NCBI RefSeq assembly: GCF_001591565.1
Contig: NZ_BCVD01000007.1
Span: forward strand, 1-54,972
DNA from: Priestia flexa NBRC 15715
GTDB taxonomy: Bacteria > Bacillota > Bacilli > Bacillales > Bacillaceae_H
Direction: 5' to 3'
DNA: 54,972 nt
Shown piece after piece: positions 26,875 to 37,536 of this stretch (the stretch's first letter is position 1; the number at the start of each line of letters is the position of its first letter). Under the pieces are notes generated by a model, which was not told where the DNA came from, searched no databases, and was given only the letters and a program-made list of their open reading frames with translations. The position numbers and the translations under genes were made by a program.

Positions 26875-26913
26875 CTGCACGATGCAGTTTTTTTAAAAAA
26901 ACATCCATTCTAG
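26859..26913. repeat. 13-bp inverted repeat overlapping the rplGB promoter
   Basis: CTAGAATGGATGT (26859-26871) is the exact reverse complement of ACATCCATTCTAG (26901-26913). The 29-nt centre holds a second perfect stem, AACTGCA/TGCAGTT, and a T7A7 run. The structure fills the rpoC-rplGB gap. In read-through RNA it would form a long hairpin; as DNA it could be an operator or cruciform. Confidence 0.85.
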
Positions 26914-26928
26914 AAAAATGACTACTTA

Positions 26929-29900
26929 TTAATCGATTGTTACTGGCTCTTCAACCTGATTTTTAACTGGTTCAGCATTACGATATCTATTCATACCAGT
27001 ACCAGCAGGAACAAGTTTACCAATAATAACGTTCTCTTTAAGACCTAATAGTTCATCACGTTTTCCTTTAATAGCTGCATCTGTAAGAACACGAGTAGTT
27101 TCTTGGAATGATGCTGCTGATAAGAAGGAATCCGTTTCAAGAGATGCTTTTGTGATACCAAGTAGTACAGGTCGACCAGTAGCTGGACGATTGCCCTCTA
27201 GTAACACTTTTTCGTTAGCATCAGTGAATTGGTGAATATCTAATAGTGAACCTGGTAATACATCTGTATCTCCAGAATCCATTACTCTCACTTTACGAAG
27301 CATTTGGCGTACCATTACTTCAACGTGCTTATCACCAATTTCTACCCCTTGCATACGGTATACTTTTTGTACTTCACGTAGCAGGTATTCTTGAACAGCA
27401 GTGATATCTTTTACTTTTAATAACTCTTTCGGATCAATTGAACCTTCTGTTAACTCTTGACCACGAGCAATCTCTTGGCCTTCAGCTACCTTCAAGCGTG
27501 CACTGTAAGGAGCTGTGTAAGAGCGTGTTTCAATGTCACCTTGAACTGTAATTTCATGCTGACGGTCACGTCCTTCAGTAATTGAAGTAACGGTACCTTC
27601 GATTTCTGAAATAACAGCTTGGCCTTTAGGGTTACGAGCTTCAAAGATCTCTTGGATACGAGGTAAACCTTGAGTGATGTCATCTCCGGCAACCCCACCA
27701 GTATGGAATGTACGCATCGTTAACTGTGTACCTGGCTCACCGATTGATTGAGCAGCGATAATACCAACTGCTTCACCAACTTCAACTTCTGAACCAGTTG
27801 CCAAGTTACGTCCGTAACATTTTTTACATACTCCATGACGAGTGTTACAAGTAAACGCAGAACGAATCCATACTTCTTCAACACCAGCATTTACAATTTC
27901 TTCAGCTAGATCTTCTGTAATTAATTCATTTTCTGCTACAAGTACTTCGTTTGTTTCTGGATGAACAACAGTTTTACGTGCATAACGTCCAATTAGACGC
28001 TCATCCAGCTTTTCGATTTCCTCCGTGCCTTCTTTGATTGCAACAGCCAAGATTCCTCGGTCTGTACCGCAATCATCATCACGAACGATAACATCTTGAG
28101 CCACATCAACAAGACGGCGAGTAAGATAACCTGAGTCAGCTGTTTTAAGGGCTGTATCAGCAAGACCTTTACGCGCACCGTGAGTAGAGATAAAGTATTC
28201 TAATACTGTTAAACCTTCACGGAAACTTGATTTGATTGGTAACTCGATGATACGTCCAGACGGGTTAGCCATCAGACCACGCATACCAGCAAGCTGCGTG
28301 AAGTTAGATGCGTTACCACGGGCACCAGAGTCACTCATCATAAAGATTGGATTTCGTTTATCTAAGGATTCCATCAGCTTACCTTGGATAACGTCTTTCG
28401 CACTACTCCAAATTGAGATTACGCGATCATAACGCTCATCTTCAGTAATTAAACCACGACGGAATTGTTTTAGAACATTATCTACTTTAGCTTGCGCTTC
28501 TTGTAAGATAACTTCTTTTTCACCTAATACAACGATATCTGCTACACCAACTGTAATACCAGCTTTAGTAGAATATTTGAAACCTAAGTCTTTCATGCGA
28601 TCAAGCATTTTAGACGTTTCAGTAATCTTAAAGCGTTTGAATACTTCAGCAATGATATTACCTAAGATTTTTTTCTTAAATGGTGCAATTGCAGGTTGAT
28701 TTTTAATGAATTCTTTTACGTCAGCACCTTTTTCAACAAAGTATTTATCCGGTGTCTTAACTTCAAGGTTTTCTCTTGTTGGTTCGTTAATATACGGGAA
28801 TGATTCCGGTAAGATTTCGTTAAATACAAGCTTACCTACAGTCGTCACTAACAATTGTTGATTTTGTGCTTCAGTAAATGTTTGGTTATTTAAAGAACCA
28901 GCGTATACACCAACACGAGTATGTAAATGTACATATCCGTTTTGGTATGCCAGCAACGCCTCATTTGTATCTTTAAATACCATACCTTCACCCACTGCGT
29001 CTTCACGCTCAAGTGTTAAGTAGTAATTACCTAATACCATATCTTGAGATGGTGTAACAACTGGTTTACCATCTTTTGGATTCAGGATGTTTTGCGCTGC
29101 TAACATTAAGATGCGCGCTTCTGCTTGTGCTTCTGCAGATAACGGTACGTGAACGGCCATTTGGTCACCATCAAAGTCCGCATTGTATGCTGTACATACA
29201 AGTGGATGTAGACGGATTGCACGACCTTCTACTAATGTAGGTTCAAACGCTTGGATACCAAGTCTGTGAAGCGTAGGTGCACGGTTTAACAGAACTGGAT
29301 GCTCTTTAATAACCGATTCTAATACGTCCCATACTTCAGGTTGAACGCGCTCGATTTTACGTTTCGCACTCTTGATGTTATGAGCTAAACCACGCTCAAC
29401 TAACTCTTTCATAACAAACGGCTTAAATAGTTCTAACGCCATTTCTTTTGGTAAACCACATTGATACATCTTTAAGTTCGGTCCTACAACGATTACAGAA
29501 CGCCCAGAGTAGTCAACACGTTTACCCAGTAAGTTTTGACGGAAGCGTCCTTGCTTACCTTTTAACATATGTGAAAGAGATTTTAACGGACGGTTACCAG
29601 GACCTGTTACAGGGCGCCCACGACGACCGTTATCGATTAAAGCATCTACAGCTTCTTGAAGCATACGCTTTTCGTTTTGAACGATAATGCTAGGAGCTCC
29701 AAGATCTAGTAAACGTTTTAAGCGGTTGTTACGGTTAATTACACGACGATATAAATCATTTAGGTCAGAAGTTGCAAAACGTCCACCATCTAATTGAACC
29801 ATTGGACGAAGTTCCGGTGGGATAACCGGTAAAACATCTAAGATCATCCAAGAAGGCTCATTACCAGAGTGACGGAAAGCTTCCAACACTTCTAAACGCT

Positions 29901-30522
29901 TAATTGCACGTGTACGACGTTGACCTTGAGCAGTTTTAAGCTCTTCTTTTAGAGCATCTACTTCTTTGTCAAGATCGATGTCTTGTAATAATTTCTTAAC
30001 AGCTTCCGCACCCATCGCTGCATGGAAAGTTTTTCCATACTTTTCACGATATGCACGATATTCTTTTTCAGATAATAGCTGTTTCTTTTCAAGCGGTGTA
30101 TCACCAGCATCTGTTACAACATATGAAGCAAAATAGATAATTTCCTCTAGCGCACGAGGGGACATGTCTAAGACAAGTCCCATGCGGCTAGGGATACCTT
30201 TGAAGTACCAAATATGTGAAACAGGTGCAGCTAGTTCAATATGTCCCATACGTTCACGACGTACTTTTGCTCTTGTTACTTCTACTCCACAGCGGTCACA
30301 TACTACGCCTTTGTAACGAACGCGTTTGTATTTACCACAGTGGCACTCCCAGTCCTTTTGTGGACCAAAGATGCGCTCACAAAACAAACCATCTTTTTCA
30401 GGTTTTAATGTACGATAGTTGATCGTTTCCGGTTTTTTTACCTCACCGTATGACCAAGAGCGAATTTTATCTGGCGAAGCTAGACCAATTTTCATATACT
30501 CAAAGTTATTTACATCTAGCAA
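26929..30522 (-). CDS. rpoC: RNA polymerase beta' subunit
   Basis: Beta' carries the catalytic Mg and the DNA clamp. The 1197-aa protein starts at TTG 30522 behind GGGAGG and begins [20 protein letters not shown]. The zinc site is Cys60, Cys62, Cys75 and Cys78. The absolutely conserved [12 protein letters not shown] motif lies near residue 448, and a second cysteine cluster ([13 protein letters not shown]) lies in the C-terminal half. Length fits Bacillus, with no large lineage insert. It is 72 nt downstream of rpoB. I see no classical terminator after it. Confidence 0.99.
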   Translation of the reverse strand: MLDVNNFEYMKIGLASPDKIRSWSYGEVKKPETINYRTLKPEKDGLFCERIFGPQKDWECHCGKYKRVRYKGVVCDRCGVEVTRAKVRRERMGHIELAAPVSHIWYFKGIPSRMGLVLDMSPRALEEIIYFASYVVTDAGDTPLEKKQLLSEKEYRAYREKYGKTFHAAMGAEAVKKLLQDIDLDKEVDALKEELKTAQGQRRTRAIKRLEVLEAFRHSGNEPSWMILDVLPVIPPELRPMVQLDGGRFATSDLNDLYRRVINRNNRLKRLLDLGAPSIIVQNEKRMLQEAVDALIDNGRRGRPVTGPGNRPLKSLSHMLKGKQGRFRQNLLGKRVDYSGRSVIVVGPNLKMYQCGLPKEMALELFKPFVMKELVERGLAHNIKSAKRKIERVQPEVWDVLESVIKEHPVLLNRAPTLHRLGIQAFEPTLVEGRAIRLHPLVCTAYNADFDGDQMAVHVPLSAEAQAEARILMLAAQNILNPKDGKPVVTPSQDMVLGNYYLTLEREDAVGEGMVFKDTNEALLAYQNGYVHLHTRVGVYAGSLNNQTFTEAQNQQLLVTTVGKLVFNEILPESFPYINEPTRENLEVKTPDKYFVEKGADVKEFIKNQPAIAPFKKKILGNIIAEVFKRFKITETSKMLDRMKDLGFKYSTKAGITVGVADIVVLGEKEVILQEAQAKVDNVLKQFRRGLITEDERYDRVISIWSSAKDVIQGKLMESLDKRNPIFMMSDSGARGNASNFTQLAGMRGLMANPSGRIIELPIKSSFREGLTVLEYFISTHGARKGLADTALKTADSGYLTRRLVDVAQDVIVRDDDCGTDRGILAVAIKEGTEEIEKLDERLIGRYARKTVVHPETNEVLVAENELITEDLAEEIVNAGVEEVWIRSAFTCNTRHGVCKKCYGRNLATGSEVEVGEAVGIIAAQSIGEPGTQLTMRTFHTGGVAGDDITQGLPRIQEIFEARNPKGQAVISEIEGTVTSITEGRDRQHEITVQGDIETRSYTAPYSARLKVAEGQEIARGQELTEGSIDPKELLKVKDITAVQEYLLREVQKVYRMQGVEIGDKHVEVMVRQMLRKVRVMDSGDTDVLPGSLLDIHQFTDANEKVLLEGNRPATGRPVLLGITKASLETDSFLSAASFQETTRVLTDAAIKGKRDELLGLKENVIIGKLVPAGTGMNRYRNAEPVKNQVEEPVTID

Positions 30523-30594
30523 GGAGCCTACCTCCCTTTTAATCTACAGGTTTTTTCCCTTAACGTGCGTATACTTTTATATGAAAGTAATTCC

Positions 30595-33500
30595 TTACTC
30601 TTTGATAACAGGGTCTTTTTGACCTTCAGAAATTCCTTCTGGTTCTATATCAGACATAATAGATTCGGATTGTTGTTCTTGATCATCCTCTGAATCTACA
30701 ATGTCAATCTCTTGCTCATCAGCTGAAAGCATTTTTACATCCATACCTAAACTTTGTAATTCTTTAATTAATACTTTGAATGATTCAGGTATACCTGGCT
30801 CTGGAATATTTTCGCCTTTTACGATGGCTTCATATGTTTTCACACGACCAACAACATCATCCGACTTCACAGTTAGAATCTCTTGTAGCGTATAAGCAGC
30901 ACCGTATGCTTCCAGCGCCCATACTTCCATCTCTCCAAAACGTTGTCCACCAAATTGCGCTTTACCACCTAATGGCTGTTGGGTAACAAGTGAATATGGT
31001 CCAGTAGAACGTGCGTGAAGCTTATCGTCTACCATGTGAGCAAGTTTAATCATGTACATAATACCTACTGATACACGATTATCGAAAGGTTCACCTGTAC
31101 GACCATCGTATAATACAGTTTTCGCATCACGTGACATGCCTGCCTCTTCAATCGTCGCCCAAACATCTTCTTCACGAGCACCATCAAATACTGGAGATGC
31201 AACATGAATTCCAAGTTTACGAGCCGCCATACCTAAATGAAGCTCTAATACTTGCCCGATGTTCATACGAGAAGGTACCCCTAGTGGGTTTAACATGATA
31301 TCGATTGGAGTTCCATCTGGTAAGTAAGGCATATCTTCCTCTGGTAAAATACGCGAGATTACACCTTTGTTACCGTGACGACCGGCCATTTTGTCACCTT
31401 CAGAAATTTTACGCTTCTGAACGATATACACGCGAACAAGTTGGTTTACACCTGGTGGTAACTCATCGCCATCTTCACGATTGAAGACTTTAACATCAAG
31501 GATAATTCCGCCTCCACCATGTGGTACACGTAATGAAGTATCGCGAACCTCACGTGCTTTTTCACCAAAGATTGCATGTAATAAGCGCTCTTCAGCTGTT
31601 AGTTCCGTAACACCTTTAGGCGTTACTTTACCAACTAAAAGATCACCATCTTTAACTTCGGCACCAATGCGAATGATACCACGCTCATCTAGGTTACGAA
31701 GAGCATCTTCACCCACGTTTGGAATATCACGTGTAATTTCTTCTGGTCCTAGTTTCGTATCACGAGACTCAGACTCATATTCTTCAATATGAACAGAAGT
31801 ATATACATCGTCTTTTACAAGACGTTCACTCATGATAATAGCATCCTCATAGTTATATCCGTCCCAAGTCATGAAACCTACTAAAACGTTACGTCCTAAT
31901 GCAAGCTCTCCTTTTTCCATAGAAGGGCCGTCAGCTAGGATTTCACCTTTTACAACTTCATCGCCAACTGAAACAATTGGACGCTGGTTGTAGCAAGTAC
32001 CTTGGTTCGAACGAACAAACTTAAGAAGCTTGTATTTATCTAAGTTACCTTTAACTTTTTGCCCGTCTACCTCTTCATAACGACGAACAAAAACTTGTTT
32101 TGCTTCCACGCGCTCAACAACACCAGGGTGCTTACAGATAACTGCAGCTCCTGAGTCTTTACCAGATACATATTCCATACCTGTTCCAACAAGTGGCGCT
32201 TCTGGGTTTAACAACGGTACTGCTTGACGTTGCATGTTGGCACCCATTAATGCACGGTTTGAGTCATCATTCTCTAAGAATGGAATACAAGCTGTTGCCG
32301 CGGATACTACTTGCTTTGGTGATACGTCCATGTAATCTAAACGATCACGACGGATAACTGTATTTTCACCACGGAAACGGGCTACAACATTTTCATCTAA
32401 GAAAGAACCATCTTCACCTAAGCGCGCATTCGCTTGAGCAACTACATAGTTATCTTCTTCATCAGCAGTTAAGTAATCAATTCTCGACGTAACTTTACCT
32501 GTTTCAGGATCAATACGACGATATGGCGTTTCAATAAAGCCGAATTTATTTACTTTTGCATAAGAAGATAATGAGTTAATTAACCCAATGTTTGGTCCCT
32601 CAGGCGTTTCGATTGGACACATACGACCATAGTGAGAGTAGTGAACGTCACGAACTTCGAATCCAGCACGCTCACGAGTCAAACCACCTGGTCCTAATGC
32701 AGACAGACGGCGCTTATGTGTCAATTCAGCTAACGGGTTTGTTTGGTCCATGAACTGAGAAAGCTGAGAGCTACCAAAGAATTCTTTAATAGCAGCAATT
32801 ACAGGGCGAATATTGATTAACTGTTGAGGAGTAATTGTGTTCGTGTCTTGAATAGACATTCTCTCACGCACAACACGCTCCATACGAGATAAACCAATAC
32901 GGAATTGGTTTTGCAACAATTCCCCTACAGAACGAAGACGACGATTTCCTAAATGGTCGATATCATCTGTATCCCCTACTTGGTGAAGTAAATTAAAGAA
33001 GTAGCTAATTGATGCTAGAATATCAGCCGGTGTAATATTCTTTACTTCTTCTGTCACGTAAGCATTACCGGAAACTGTAATAACTTTCTCTCCATCCGGA
33101 TCGTTTGGAGCATAAATCTTGATAGATTGTAACGTGACATTGTCTTCTAAAACTCCGCCAACTGGGCTATAAGTTTTGAAGTTTACTCCACTTTCAAGCA
33201 TTGGAATTAAGCGATCTAATGTACGACGATCAATCATTGCACCTTTTTCAGCAATAATTTCACCCGTTTCATGATCAACTAATGTTTCTGCTAATTTTTG
33301 ATTAAACAAACGATGTTTAATATGAAGCTTTTTATTAATCTTGTAACGACCAACGTTTGCTAAATCATAGCGCTTTGGATCAAAGAATCGAGATACAAGC
33401 AATGATTTTGCATTTTCTACAGTTGGTGGCTCACCTGGACGTAAGCGCTCATAGATTTCTAGTAGCGCTTTTTCTGTACTTTCCGTGTTATCTTTTTCAA

Positions 33501-34161
33501 GCGTGTTACGGATGTACTCATTATCTCCAATTAGATCAATAATCTCTTGGTCTGAACCAAAACCTAACGCACGTAACAGTACTGATACTGGAAGTTTACG
33601 AGTACGATCAATACGCACATAAACGACGTCTTTTGCATCAGTTTCATATTCTAACCATGCTCCACGGTTTGGAATAACAGTAGCTGTATATCCCTTTTTA
33701 CCATTTTTATCTACTTTTCCACTGTAGTAGACGCTTGGTGAACGTACCAATTGTGATACGATAACGCGCTCAGCACCGTTAATAACAAACGTACCAGTTT
33801 CCGTCATCAATGGGAAATCACCCATAAACACATCTTGGTCTTTTACTTCACCTGTTTCTTTATTAATTAAACGCACCTTAACACGAAGAGGTGCTGCATA
33901 AGTTACATCACGTTCTTTAGACTCTTCTACTGAATACTTTGGCTCACCTAAGCTGTAGTCAATAAATTCTAGTGATAAATTACCAGTAAAATCATCGATT
34001 GGAGAAATATCCTGGAACATTTCTCGTAATCCTTCATCTAAAAACCATTGGTATGAAGCCGTTTGAATCTCGATTAAGTTTGGTAATTCTAGAACCTCAC
34101 TGATACGAGCATAACTTCTGCGCTGGCGGTGGCGTCCATACTGAACTAGTTGACCTGTCAA
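30595..34161 (-). CDS. rpoB: RNA polymerase beta subunit
   Basis: Beta forms one jaw of core RNA polymerase. I start it at TTG 34161, giving 1188 aa beginning [20 protein letters not shown], because GAGGGGTG lies upstream at proper distance and B. subtilis has the same N-terminus; a GTG three codons earlier abuts the site. The rifampicin region [20 protein letters not shown] and [10 protein letters not shown] is wild type at positions equal to E. coli Asp516, His526 and Ser531, so no resistance change is seen. The acidic C-terminal tail reads [15 protein letters not shown]. Confidence 0.99.
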   Translation of the reverse strand: MTGQLVQYGRHRQRRSYARISEVLELPNLIEIQTASYQWFLDEGLREMFQDISPIDDFTGNLSLEFIDYSLGEPKYSVEESKERDVTYAAPLRVKVRLINKETGEVKDQDVFMGDFPLMTETGTFVINGAERVIVSQLVRSPSVYYSGKVDKNGKKGYTATVIPNRGAWLEYETDAKDVVYVRIDRTRKLPVSVLLRALGFGSDQEIIDLIGDNEYIRNTLEKDNTESTEKALLEIYERLRPGEPPTVENAKSLLVSRFFDPKRYDLANVGRYKINKKLHIKHRLFNQKLAETLVDHETGEIIAEKGAMIDRRTLDRLIPMLESGVNFKTYSPVGGVLEDNVTLQSIKIYAPNDPDGEKVITVSGNAYVTEEVKNITPADILASISYFFNLLHQVGDTDDIDHLGNRRLRSVGELLQNQFRIGLSRMERVVRERMSIQDTNTITPQQLINIRPVIAAIKEFFGSSQLSQFMDQTNPLAELTHKRRLSALGPGGLTRERAGFEVRDVHYSHYGRMCPIETPEGPNIGLINSLSSYAKVNKFGFIETPYRRIDPETGKVTSRIDYLTADEEDNYVVAQANARLGEDGSFLDENVVARFRGENTVIRRDRLDYMDVSPKQVVSAATACIPFLENDDSNRALMGANMQRQAVPLLNPEAPLVGTGMEYVSGKDSGAAVICKHPGVVERVEAKQVFVRRYEEVDGQKVKGNLDKYKLLKFVRSNQGTCYNQRPIVSVGDEVVKGEILADGPSMEKGELALGRNVLVGFMTWDGYNYEDAIIMSERLVKDDVYTSVHIEEYESESRDTKLGPEEITRDIPNVGEDALRNLDERGIIRIGAEVKDGDLLVGKVTPKGVTELTAEERLLHAIFGEKAREVRDTSLRVPHGGGGIILDVKVFNREDGDELPPGVNQLVRVYIVQKRKISEGDKMAGRHGNKGVISRILPEEDMPYLPDGTPIDIMLNPLGVPSRMNIGQVLELHLGMAARKLGIHVASPVFDGAREEDVWATIEEAGMSRDAKTVLYDGRTGEPFDNRVSVGIMYMIKLAHMVDDKLHARSTGPYSLVTQQPLGGKAQFGGQRFGEMEVWALEAYGAAYTLQEILTVKSDDVVGRVKTYEAIVKGENIPEPGIPESFKVLIKELQSLGMDVKMLSADEQEIDIVDSEDDQEQQSESIMSDIEPEGISEGQKDPVIKE

Positions 34162-34201
34162 CTGATTCACCCCTCAAATCAAGCGTTATTATTCAAGACA
34201 T

Positions 34202-34223
34202 ATAATAAACTATTGTTTATTAT
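34202..34223. repeat. AT-rich palindrome upstream of rpoB
   Basis: ATAATAAAC-TATT-GTTTATTAT: two 9-bp arms match perfectly around a 4-nt centre, about 40 nt before the rpoB start. It could be a weak RNA hairpin near the ribosome site or a protein-binding site. No known operator is recognised. Confidence 0.6.
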
Positions 34224-34230
34224 TGAACAA

Positions 34231-34261
34231 AAGAAAAATGGTTTCTTTAAATAGAAAACCA
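34231..34261 (-). terminator. Attenuator-like hairpin in the rpoB leader
   Basis: Minus strand: TGGTTT and AAACCA arms around an 11-nt loop, followed directly by TTTTTCTTTT. The stem is only 6-7 bp, so it would be a weak terminator that lets a share of polymerase through to rpoB. Confidence 0.5.
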
Positions 34262-34378
34262 CAATTTCATAAAACGTACTATTGATTTTATTAGTTTTTC
34301 CATACATTCTCAAATTATACGTGCAATTTTATGTATAACAGAGGCCTATATGGAATATTTATATATTGGCATTTTATA

Positions 34379-34407
34379 ATGCTAACATACTAAAAAATAT
34401 TAGTCAA
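34379..34407 (-). promoter_or_regulatory. SigA-type promoter of rpoB-rpoC
   Basis: TTGACT (34402-34407) and TAGCAT (34379-34384) are spaced by 17 nt. The -35 contains the TGA stop of the gene upstream. A second TATAAT at 34314-34319 has only a poor -35. The leader to rpoB would be about 210 nt. Confidence 0.65.
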
Positions 34408-35006
34408 CATTTTTTAGCACGTATGATATAATAGCCTTTTTTCTTTTCTACTACCTCTACTTCTTCAAATAGAGACTCTAGTTTCATTAAAGCGGAAGGA
34501 GCTCCCTGTTTCTTTTGAATCACGACCCATAATTCACCTTGTTCAACGAGATGGCTATATGCCCCTTCAAGAATTTCGTGTACAATTTTTTTACCAGCAC
34601 GAATTGGTGGGTTCGTAAGAATAGTAGAGAAATGATCAATTTTCACATTGCTATAGCAAGAGCTCTGATAAATTTGAACATTATCAATCCCATTAGCTTT
34701 TGCATTCTTTTCTGATAAAGCTAATGCGCGCTCGTTAACATCAACCATATGCACTTGCTCATCCGGATGAAGTTTAGCCATCGCTAAACCGATAGGACCA
34801 TATCCACAGCCGACGTCTAGAATAGGACCTTTTACGTTATTAACCTCAAAGCTGTCAATTAGCACTCGAGAACCAAAATCAACTTCTTTTTTAGAGAAAA
34901 CACCATGATCGCTAGTGAAACGAAAAGATTGTCCTCGAAGTTCAAACGAAAATGTCTCTTCATTACTGCTAGCCGATGGTGTGTTTGAAAAATAGTGTTC
35001 TGTCAA
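34404..35006 (-). CDS. ybxB: RsmC-like class I SAM methyltransferase (YbxB)
   Basis: The 200-aa protein is one methyltransferase domain with the SAM loop DVGCGYGPIGLAMAK near 72-86 and the catalytic motif TNPPIRAGK near 130-138, the NPP signature of base N-methylases of the RsmC/RlmG type. A role in methylating 16S rRNA guanine is inference; it is half the length of E. coli RsmC and lacks the inactive N-terminal copy. It starts at TTG 35006 after GGAGGAG. It lies between rplL, whose terminator precedes it, and rpoB, as in B. subtilis. Confidence 0.9.
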   Translation of the reverse strand: MTEHYFSNTPSASSNEETFSFELRGQSFRFTSDHGVFSKKEVDFGSRVLIDSFEVNNVKGPILDVGCGYGPIGLAMAKLHPDEQVHMVDVNERALALSEKNAKANGIDNVQIYQSSCYSNVKIDHFSTILTNPPIRAGKKIVHEILEGAYSHLVEQGELWVVIQKKQGAPSALMKLESLFEEVEVVEKKKGYYIIRAKKC

Positions 35007-35065
35007 CTGAACTCCTCCTTCTAAAAGGCATCCTCTAATACTATAAACGAATAGAGAAACAGAAG

Positions 35066-35097
35066 CAAAAAAGCTCGCTTGAATAAGCGAGCTTTTT
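35066..35097 (-). terminator. Terminator after rplL
   Basis: AAGCTCGCTT-ATTC-AAGCGAGCTT is a perfect 10-bp stem with T-runs on both sides, so it can work in either direction. It lies 23 nt past the rplL stop and limits flow from the abundant rplJL message into ybxB and rpoBC. Confidence 0.94.
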
Positions 35098-35119
35098 CAT
35101 ATCAAATGTTAAGTAATAA

Positions 35120-35482
35120 TTACTTAACTTCTACAGAAGCGCCAACTTCTTCAAGTTTAGCTTTTGCTTCTTCAGCTTCTTCTTTAGAAATACCTTCTTT
35201 AAGAGCTTTTGGAGCGTTATCAACGATTTCTTTAGCTTCTTTTAAGCCAAGACCAGTGATTTCACGTACTACTTTGATAACTTTGATTTTTTGGCCGCCA
35301 GCACTTTCAAGTACTAGGTCAAATTCAGTTTTCTCAGCAGCAGCTTCACCAGCAGCACCGCCAGCTACAGCTACAGGAGCAGCAGCAGTTACGCCAAATT
35401 CTTCTTCAATTGCTTTTACTAAATCGTTAAGTTCTAAAACAGTCATATTTTTAACTGCTTCAATGATTTGTTCTTGAGTCAT
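35120..35482 (-). CDS. rplL: Large-subunit ribosomal protein bL12 (L7/L12)
   Basis: L12 forms the multicopy stalk that recruits translation GTPases. The 120-aa acidic protein has the N-terminal dimerisation helices [20 protein letters not shown], an Ala/Gly-rich hinge near residues 35-50 ([15 protein letters not shown]) and the C-terminal domain with [25 protein letters not shown] precedes ATG 35482. It follows rplJ by 44 nt and is closed by a strong terminator. Confidence 0.99.
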   Translation of the reverse strand: MTQEQIIEAVKNMTVLELNDLVKAIEEEFGVTAAAPVAVAGGAAGEAAAEKTEFDLVLESAGGQKIKVIKVVREITGLGLKEAKEIVDNAPKALKEGISKEEAEEAKAKLEEVGASVEVK

Positions 35483-35526
35483 TGTTAATTTCCTCCTTGT
35501 GATTGTGTTATATATAACAGACTAAA

Positions 35527-36027
35527 TTATGCACCTTGTTCTTCTTTTTGATCTGCCACAGCTTTTGTAGCAAGAGCAAGGTTGCGGATTGGAGCTTGAA
35601 GAACGCTAAGTAACATAGAAAGTAAGCCTTCGCGAGATGGAAGTTCAGCAATAGCTTTAATTTCATCAACAGTTGCTACATTACCTTCGATAACACCAGC
35701 TTTAATTTCTAACGCTTCGTGTTCTTTAGCGAAGCTGTTAAGAATTTTAGCTGGAGCAATAACGTCTTCTCCACCAAATGCAATTGCGTTTGGACCAACT
35801 AGCGCTTCGTTAAGGCTGTTTAGTTCAACCTTTTCTACAGCACGGCGAGTTAAAGTGTTTTTGTATACTTTGAACTCAATTCCCGCGTCACGTAATTGCT
35901 TACGAAGTTCAGTTACTTCAGCAACATTTAACCCACGGTAGTCAACTACGATTGCTGATCCACTTGCTTTAAGCTTGTCAGCAATTTCATCAACAACTTG
36001 TTTCTTTTGTTCAATTACGTTGCTCAT
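35527..36027 (-). CDS. rplJ: Large-subunit ribosomal protein uL10
   Basis: L10 anchors L12 dimers to 23S rRNA; the L10-L12 complex also binds its own leader. From ATG 36027 it has 166 aa: [40 protein letters not shown], and a C-terminal helix ending [11 protein letters not shown] that carries the L12 dimers. AGGAGGTG precedes the ATG. The open stretch upstream is leader RNA. It begins the rplJL operon with its own promoter and attenuator. Confidence 0.98.
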   Translation of the reverse strand: MSNVIEQKKQVVDEIADKLKASGSAIVVDYRGLNVAEVTELRKQLRDAGIEFKVYKNTLTRRAVEKVELNSLNEALVGPNAIAFGGEDVIAPAKILNSFAKEHEALEIKAGVIEGNVATVDEIKAIAELPSREGLLSMLLSVLQAPIRNLALATKAVADQKEEQGA

Positions 36028-36218
36028 TTTTACACCTCCTGTAGATTTCCTTCCGTACACTCATACAAGGTGCAAATAAAACACCTCCATGACAACTAAG
36101 ACATGGAGGTGTTATAAGCGAATCAGAACGTTCACTAATTTATCACACACACCTCGGTAGGAAATTAAGCCTTACAGGCACCTACTGTCTACGGTACAAA
36201 TGTTATTTTTTTAACAAC
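36028..36218 (-). ncRNA. L10 leader RNA
   Basis: The 190-nt leader holds the segment ACCGTAGACAGTAGGTGCCT with GGCTTAATTTCCTACCGAGG (minus strand, 36152-36196), a purine-rich interrupted stem of the kind bound by the L10-L12 complex. A terminator hairpin follows at 36080-36113. B. subtilis rplJL is known to be autoregulated by L10-L12 through termination in this leader; the layout here matches. Confidence 0.88.
36076..36113 (-). terminator. L10-leader intrinsic terminator (attenuator)
   Basis: AACACCTCCATG and CATGGAGGTGTT are perfect 12-bp arms with a 10-nt loop, followed by TTTATTT. It would stop leader transcription about 50 nt before rplJ when L10-L12 is in excess. The GGAGGTG arm also mimics a ribosome site. 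Confidence 0.9.
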
Positions 36219-36225
36219 ATTATCT

Positions 36226-36255
36226 ATTGTAATCAGTTGGACTCAGAAAGTCAAC
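36226..36255 (-). promoter_or_regulatory. SigA-type promoter of rplJ-rplL
   Basis: TTGACT (36250-36255) and TACAAT (36226-36231) are spaced by 18 nt, just past the rplA stop. Confidence 0.82.
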
Positions 36256-36274
36256 ACCAATTTATTTCCAATAA

Positions 36275-36976
36275 TTAGTTAGCTGCGCTGAAAGTTGCGA
36301 TATCAACTTTGATACCAGGGCCCATAGTTGAAGATACAGCTAAGTTCTTCATATATGTTCCTTTTGCAGCTGCAGGCTTAGCTTTTTGCATAGTTTCGAA
36401 GATTGTAGTGAAGTTTTCAATTAACTTGCTATCTTCGAATGATACTTTACCGATTGGTACGTGGATGTTACCAGCTTTATCAACGCGGTATTCTACTTTA
36501 CCAGCTTTGATTTCATTAACAGCTTTCTCAACATCGAATGTTACAGTACCAGTTTTAGGGTTTGGCATTAAGCCTTTTGGTCCTAATACACGACCAAGTT
36601 TACCAACTTCACCCATCATGTCTGGTGTAGCAACGATTACGTCAAATTCAAACCAACCTTGTTGGATTTTGTTGATGTAATCAGAATCGCCAACGTAGTC
36701 AGCTCCAGCAGCTTCTGCTTCTTTCGCTTTCTCACCTTTAGCAAATACTAATACACGTTGAGTTTTACCAGTACCATTTGGAAGTACTACTGCACCACGA
36801 ATTTGTTGGTCAGCTTTCTTAGGGTCAACGCCTAAACGGAATGCTACTTCAACAGTTGCATCAAATTTAGTTGTGTTTGTTTTCTTTACTAATTCAATTG
36901 CTTCTTGAACTGAGTAAGCTTGTGTACGATCTACAAGCTTCGCAGCTTCAACGTACTTTTTACCTTTTTTAGCCAT
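36275..36976 (-). CDS. rplA: Large-subunit ribosomal protein uL1
   Basis: L1 forms the mobile stalk that moves E-site tRNA and in many organisms represses its own operon. The 233-aa protein begins [20 protein letters not shown], has the RNA-binding [20 protein letters not shown], the [13 protein letters not shown] signature near 141-153 and ends [18 protein letters not shown] precedes ATG 36976. The 108-nt gap to rplK carries a 26-nt L1-site mimic next to that ribosome site. Confidence 0.98.
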   Translation of the reverse strand: MAKKGKKYVEAAKLVDRTQAYSVQEAIELVKKTNTTKFDATVEVAFRLGVDPKKADQQIRGAVVLPNGTGKTQRVLVFAKGEKAKEAEAAGADYVGDSDYINKIQQGWFEFDVIVATPDMMGEVGKLGRVLGPKGLMPNPKTGTVTFDVEKAVNEIKAGKVEYRVDKAGNIHVPIGKVSFEDSKLIENFTTIFETMQKAKPAAAKGTYMKNLAVSSTMGPGIKVDIATFSAAN

Positions 36977-36993
36977 TTTGTTTTCCTCCTTAT

Positions 36994-37019
36994 GTGGTAT
37001 TAACGGAATAACCTCCCAC
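36994..37019 (-). promoter_or_regulatory. L1-binding-site mimic before rplA
   Basis: The motif GTGGGAGG-N12-TACCAC spans 26 nt and ends 3 nt before the AAGGAGG of rplA. GTGGGAGG and TACCAC are the sequences that close the L1-binding stalk of 23S rRNA as I recall it, and the E. coli L11-L1 mRNA uses such a mimic for translational repression. Regulation here is inferred. Confidence 0.7.
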
Positions 37020-37024
37020 TAATA

Positions 37025-37063
37025 AAGGTTGCGAAACGGAAGCTATCCCTATCTCGCAACCTT
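37025..37063 (-). other. Long-arm hairpin between rplK and rplA
   Basis: AAGGTTGCGA and TCGCAACCTT are perfect 10-bp arms around a 19-nt loop, 22 nt past the rplK stop, followed only by TTATTAG. It may be a weak attenuator, a processing site, or a structural partner of the L1 motif next to it. Confidence 0.7.
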
Positions 37064-37084
37064 CTAACACCTAATCATTTGGGA

Positions 37085-37510
37085 TTAGTCTTCAACTACG
37101 ATTCCCATGCTACGTGCTGTACCTTCTACCATACGCATTGCAGACTCAACGTTAGCAGCGTTTAGGTCAGGCATTTTTGTTTCAGCAATCTCACGTACTT
37201 TGTCACGCTTGACTGTTGCAACTTTATTACGGTTTGGTTCACCAGAACCTGACTCAATACCAGCCGCTTTCTTAAGTAATACAGCAGCAGGTGGAGTTTT
37301 CGTAATAAATGTAAATGAACGGTCTTCAAATACCGTAATTTCAACAGGAATGATTAAACCAGCTTGATCAGCTGTGCGAGCGTTAAATTCTTTACAGAAT
37401 CCCATGATGTTAACACCGGCTTGACCTAATGCAGGACCAACTGGTGGTGCTGGGTTTGCTTTACCAGCAGGAATTTGTAATTTTACAAGTTTAATTACTT
37501 TTTTAGCCAC
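37085..37510 (-). CDS. rplK: Large-subunit ribosomal protein uL11
   Basis: L11 lies at the GTPase centre, is the thiostrepton target region, and is needed for RelA activation. From GTG 37510 it has 141 aa: [20 protein letters not shown], then [20 protein letters not shown], ending [13 protein letters not shown]. The proline-rich N-terminal domain is wild type. AAGGAGGTG precedes the GTG; the longer open frame upstream is leader. It follows nusG by 164 nt, with its own promoter and leader. Confidence 0.98.
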   Translation of the reverse strand: MAKKVIKLVKLQIPAGKANPAPPVGPALGQAGVNIMGFCKEFNARTADQAGLIIPVEITVFEDRSFTFITKTPPAAVLLKKAAGIESGSGEPNRNKVATVKRDKVREIAETKMPDLNAANVESAMRMVEGTARSMGIVVED

Positions 37511-37536
37511 GAGACACACCTCCTTAAGTCCGTGAT

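Noticed and set aside
30763-34161. Rifampicin-resistance changes in rpoB
   Set aside because: The resistance region is wild type at the three classic positions.
35079-35477. Open 132-codon frame on the plus strand opposite rplL
   Set aside because: It is an antisense shadow of the Ala/Glu-rich L12 codons, with no ribosome site and low-complexity Ser/Ala sequence.
36309-36680. Open 123-codon plus-strand frame opposite rplA
   Set aside because: Shadow of a strongly coding gene on the other strand; no ribosome site or recognisable domain.
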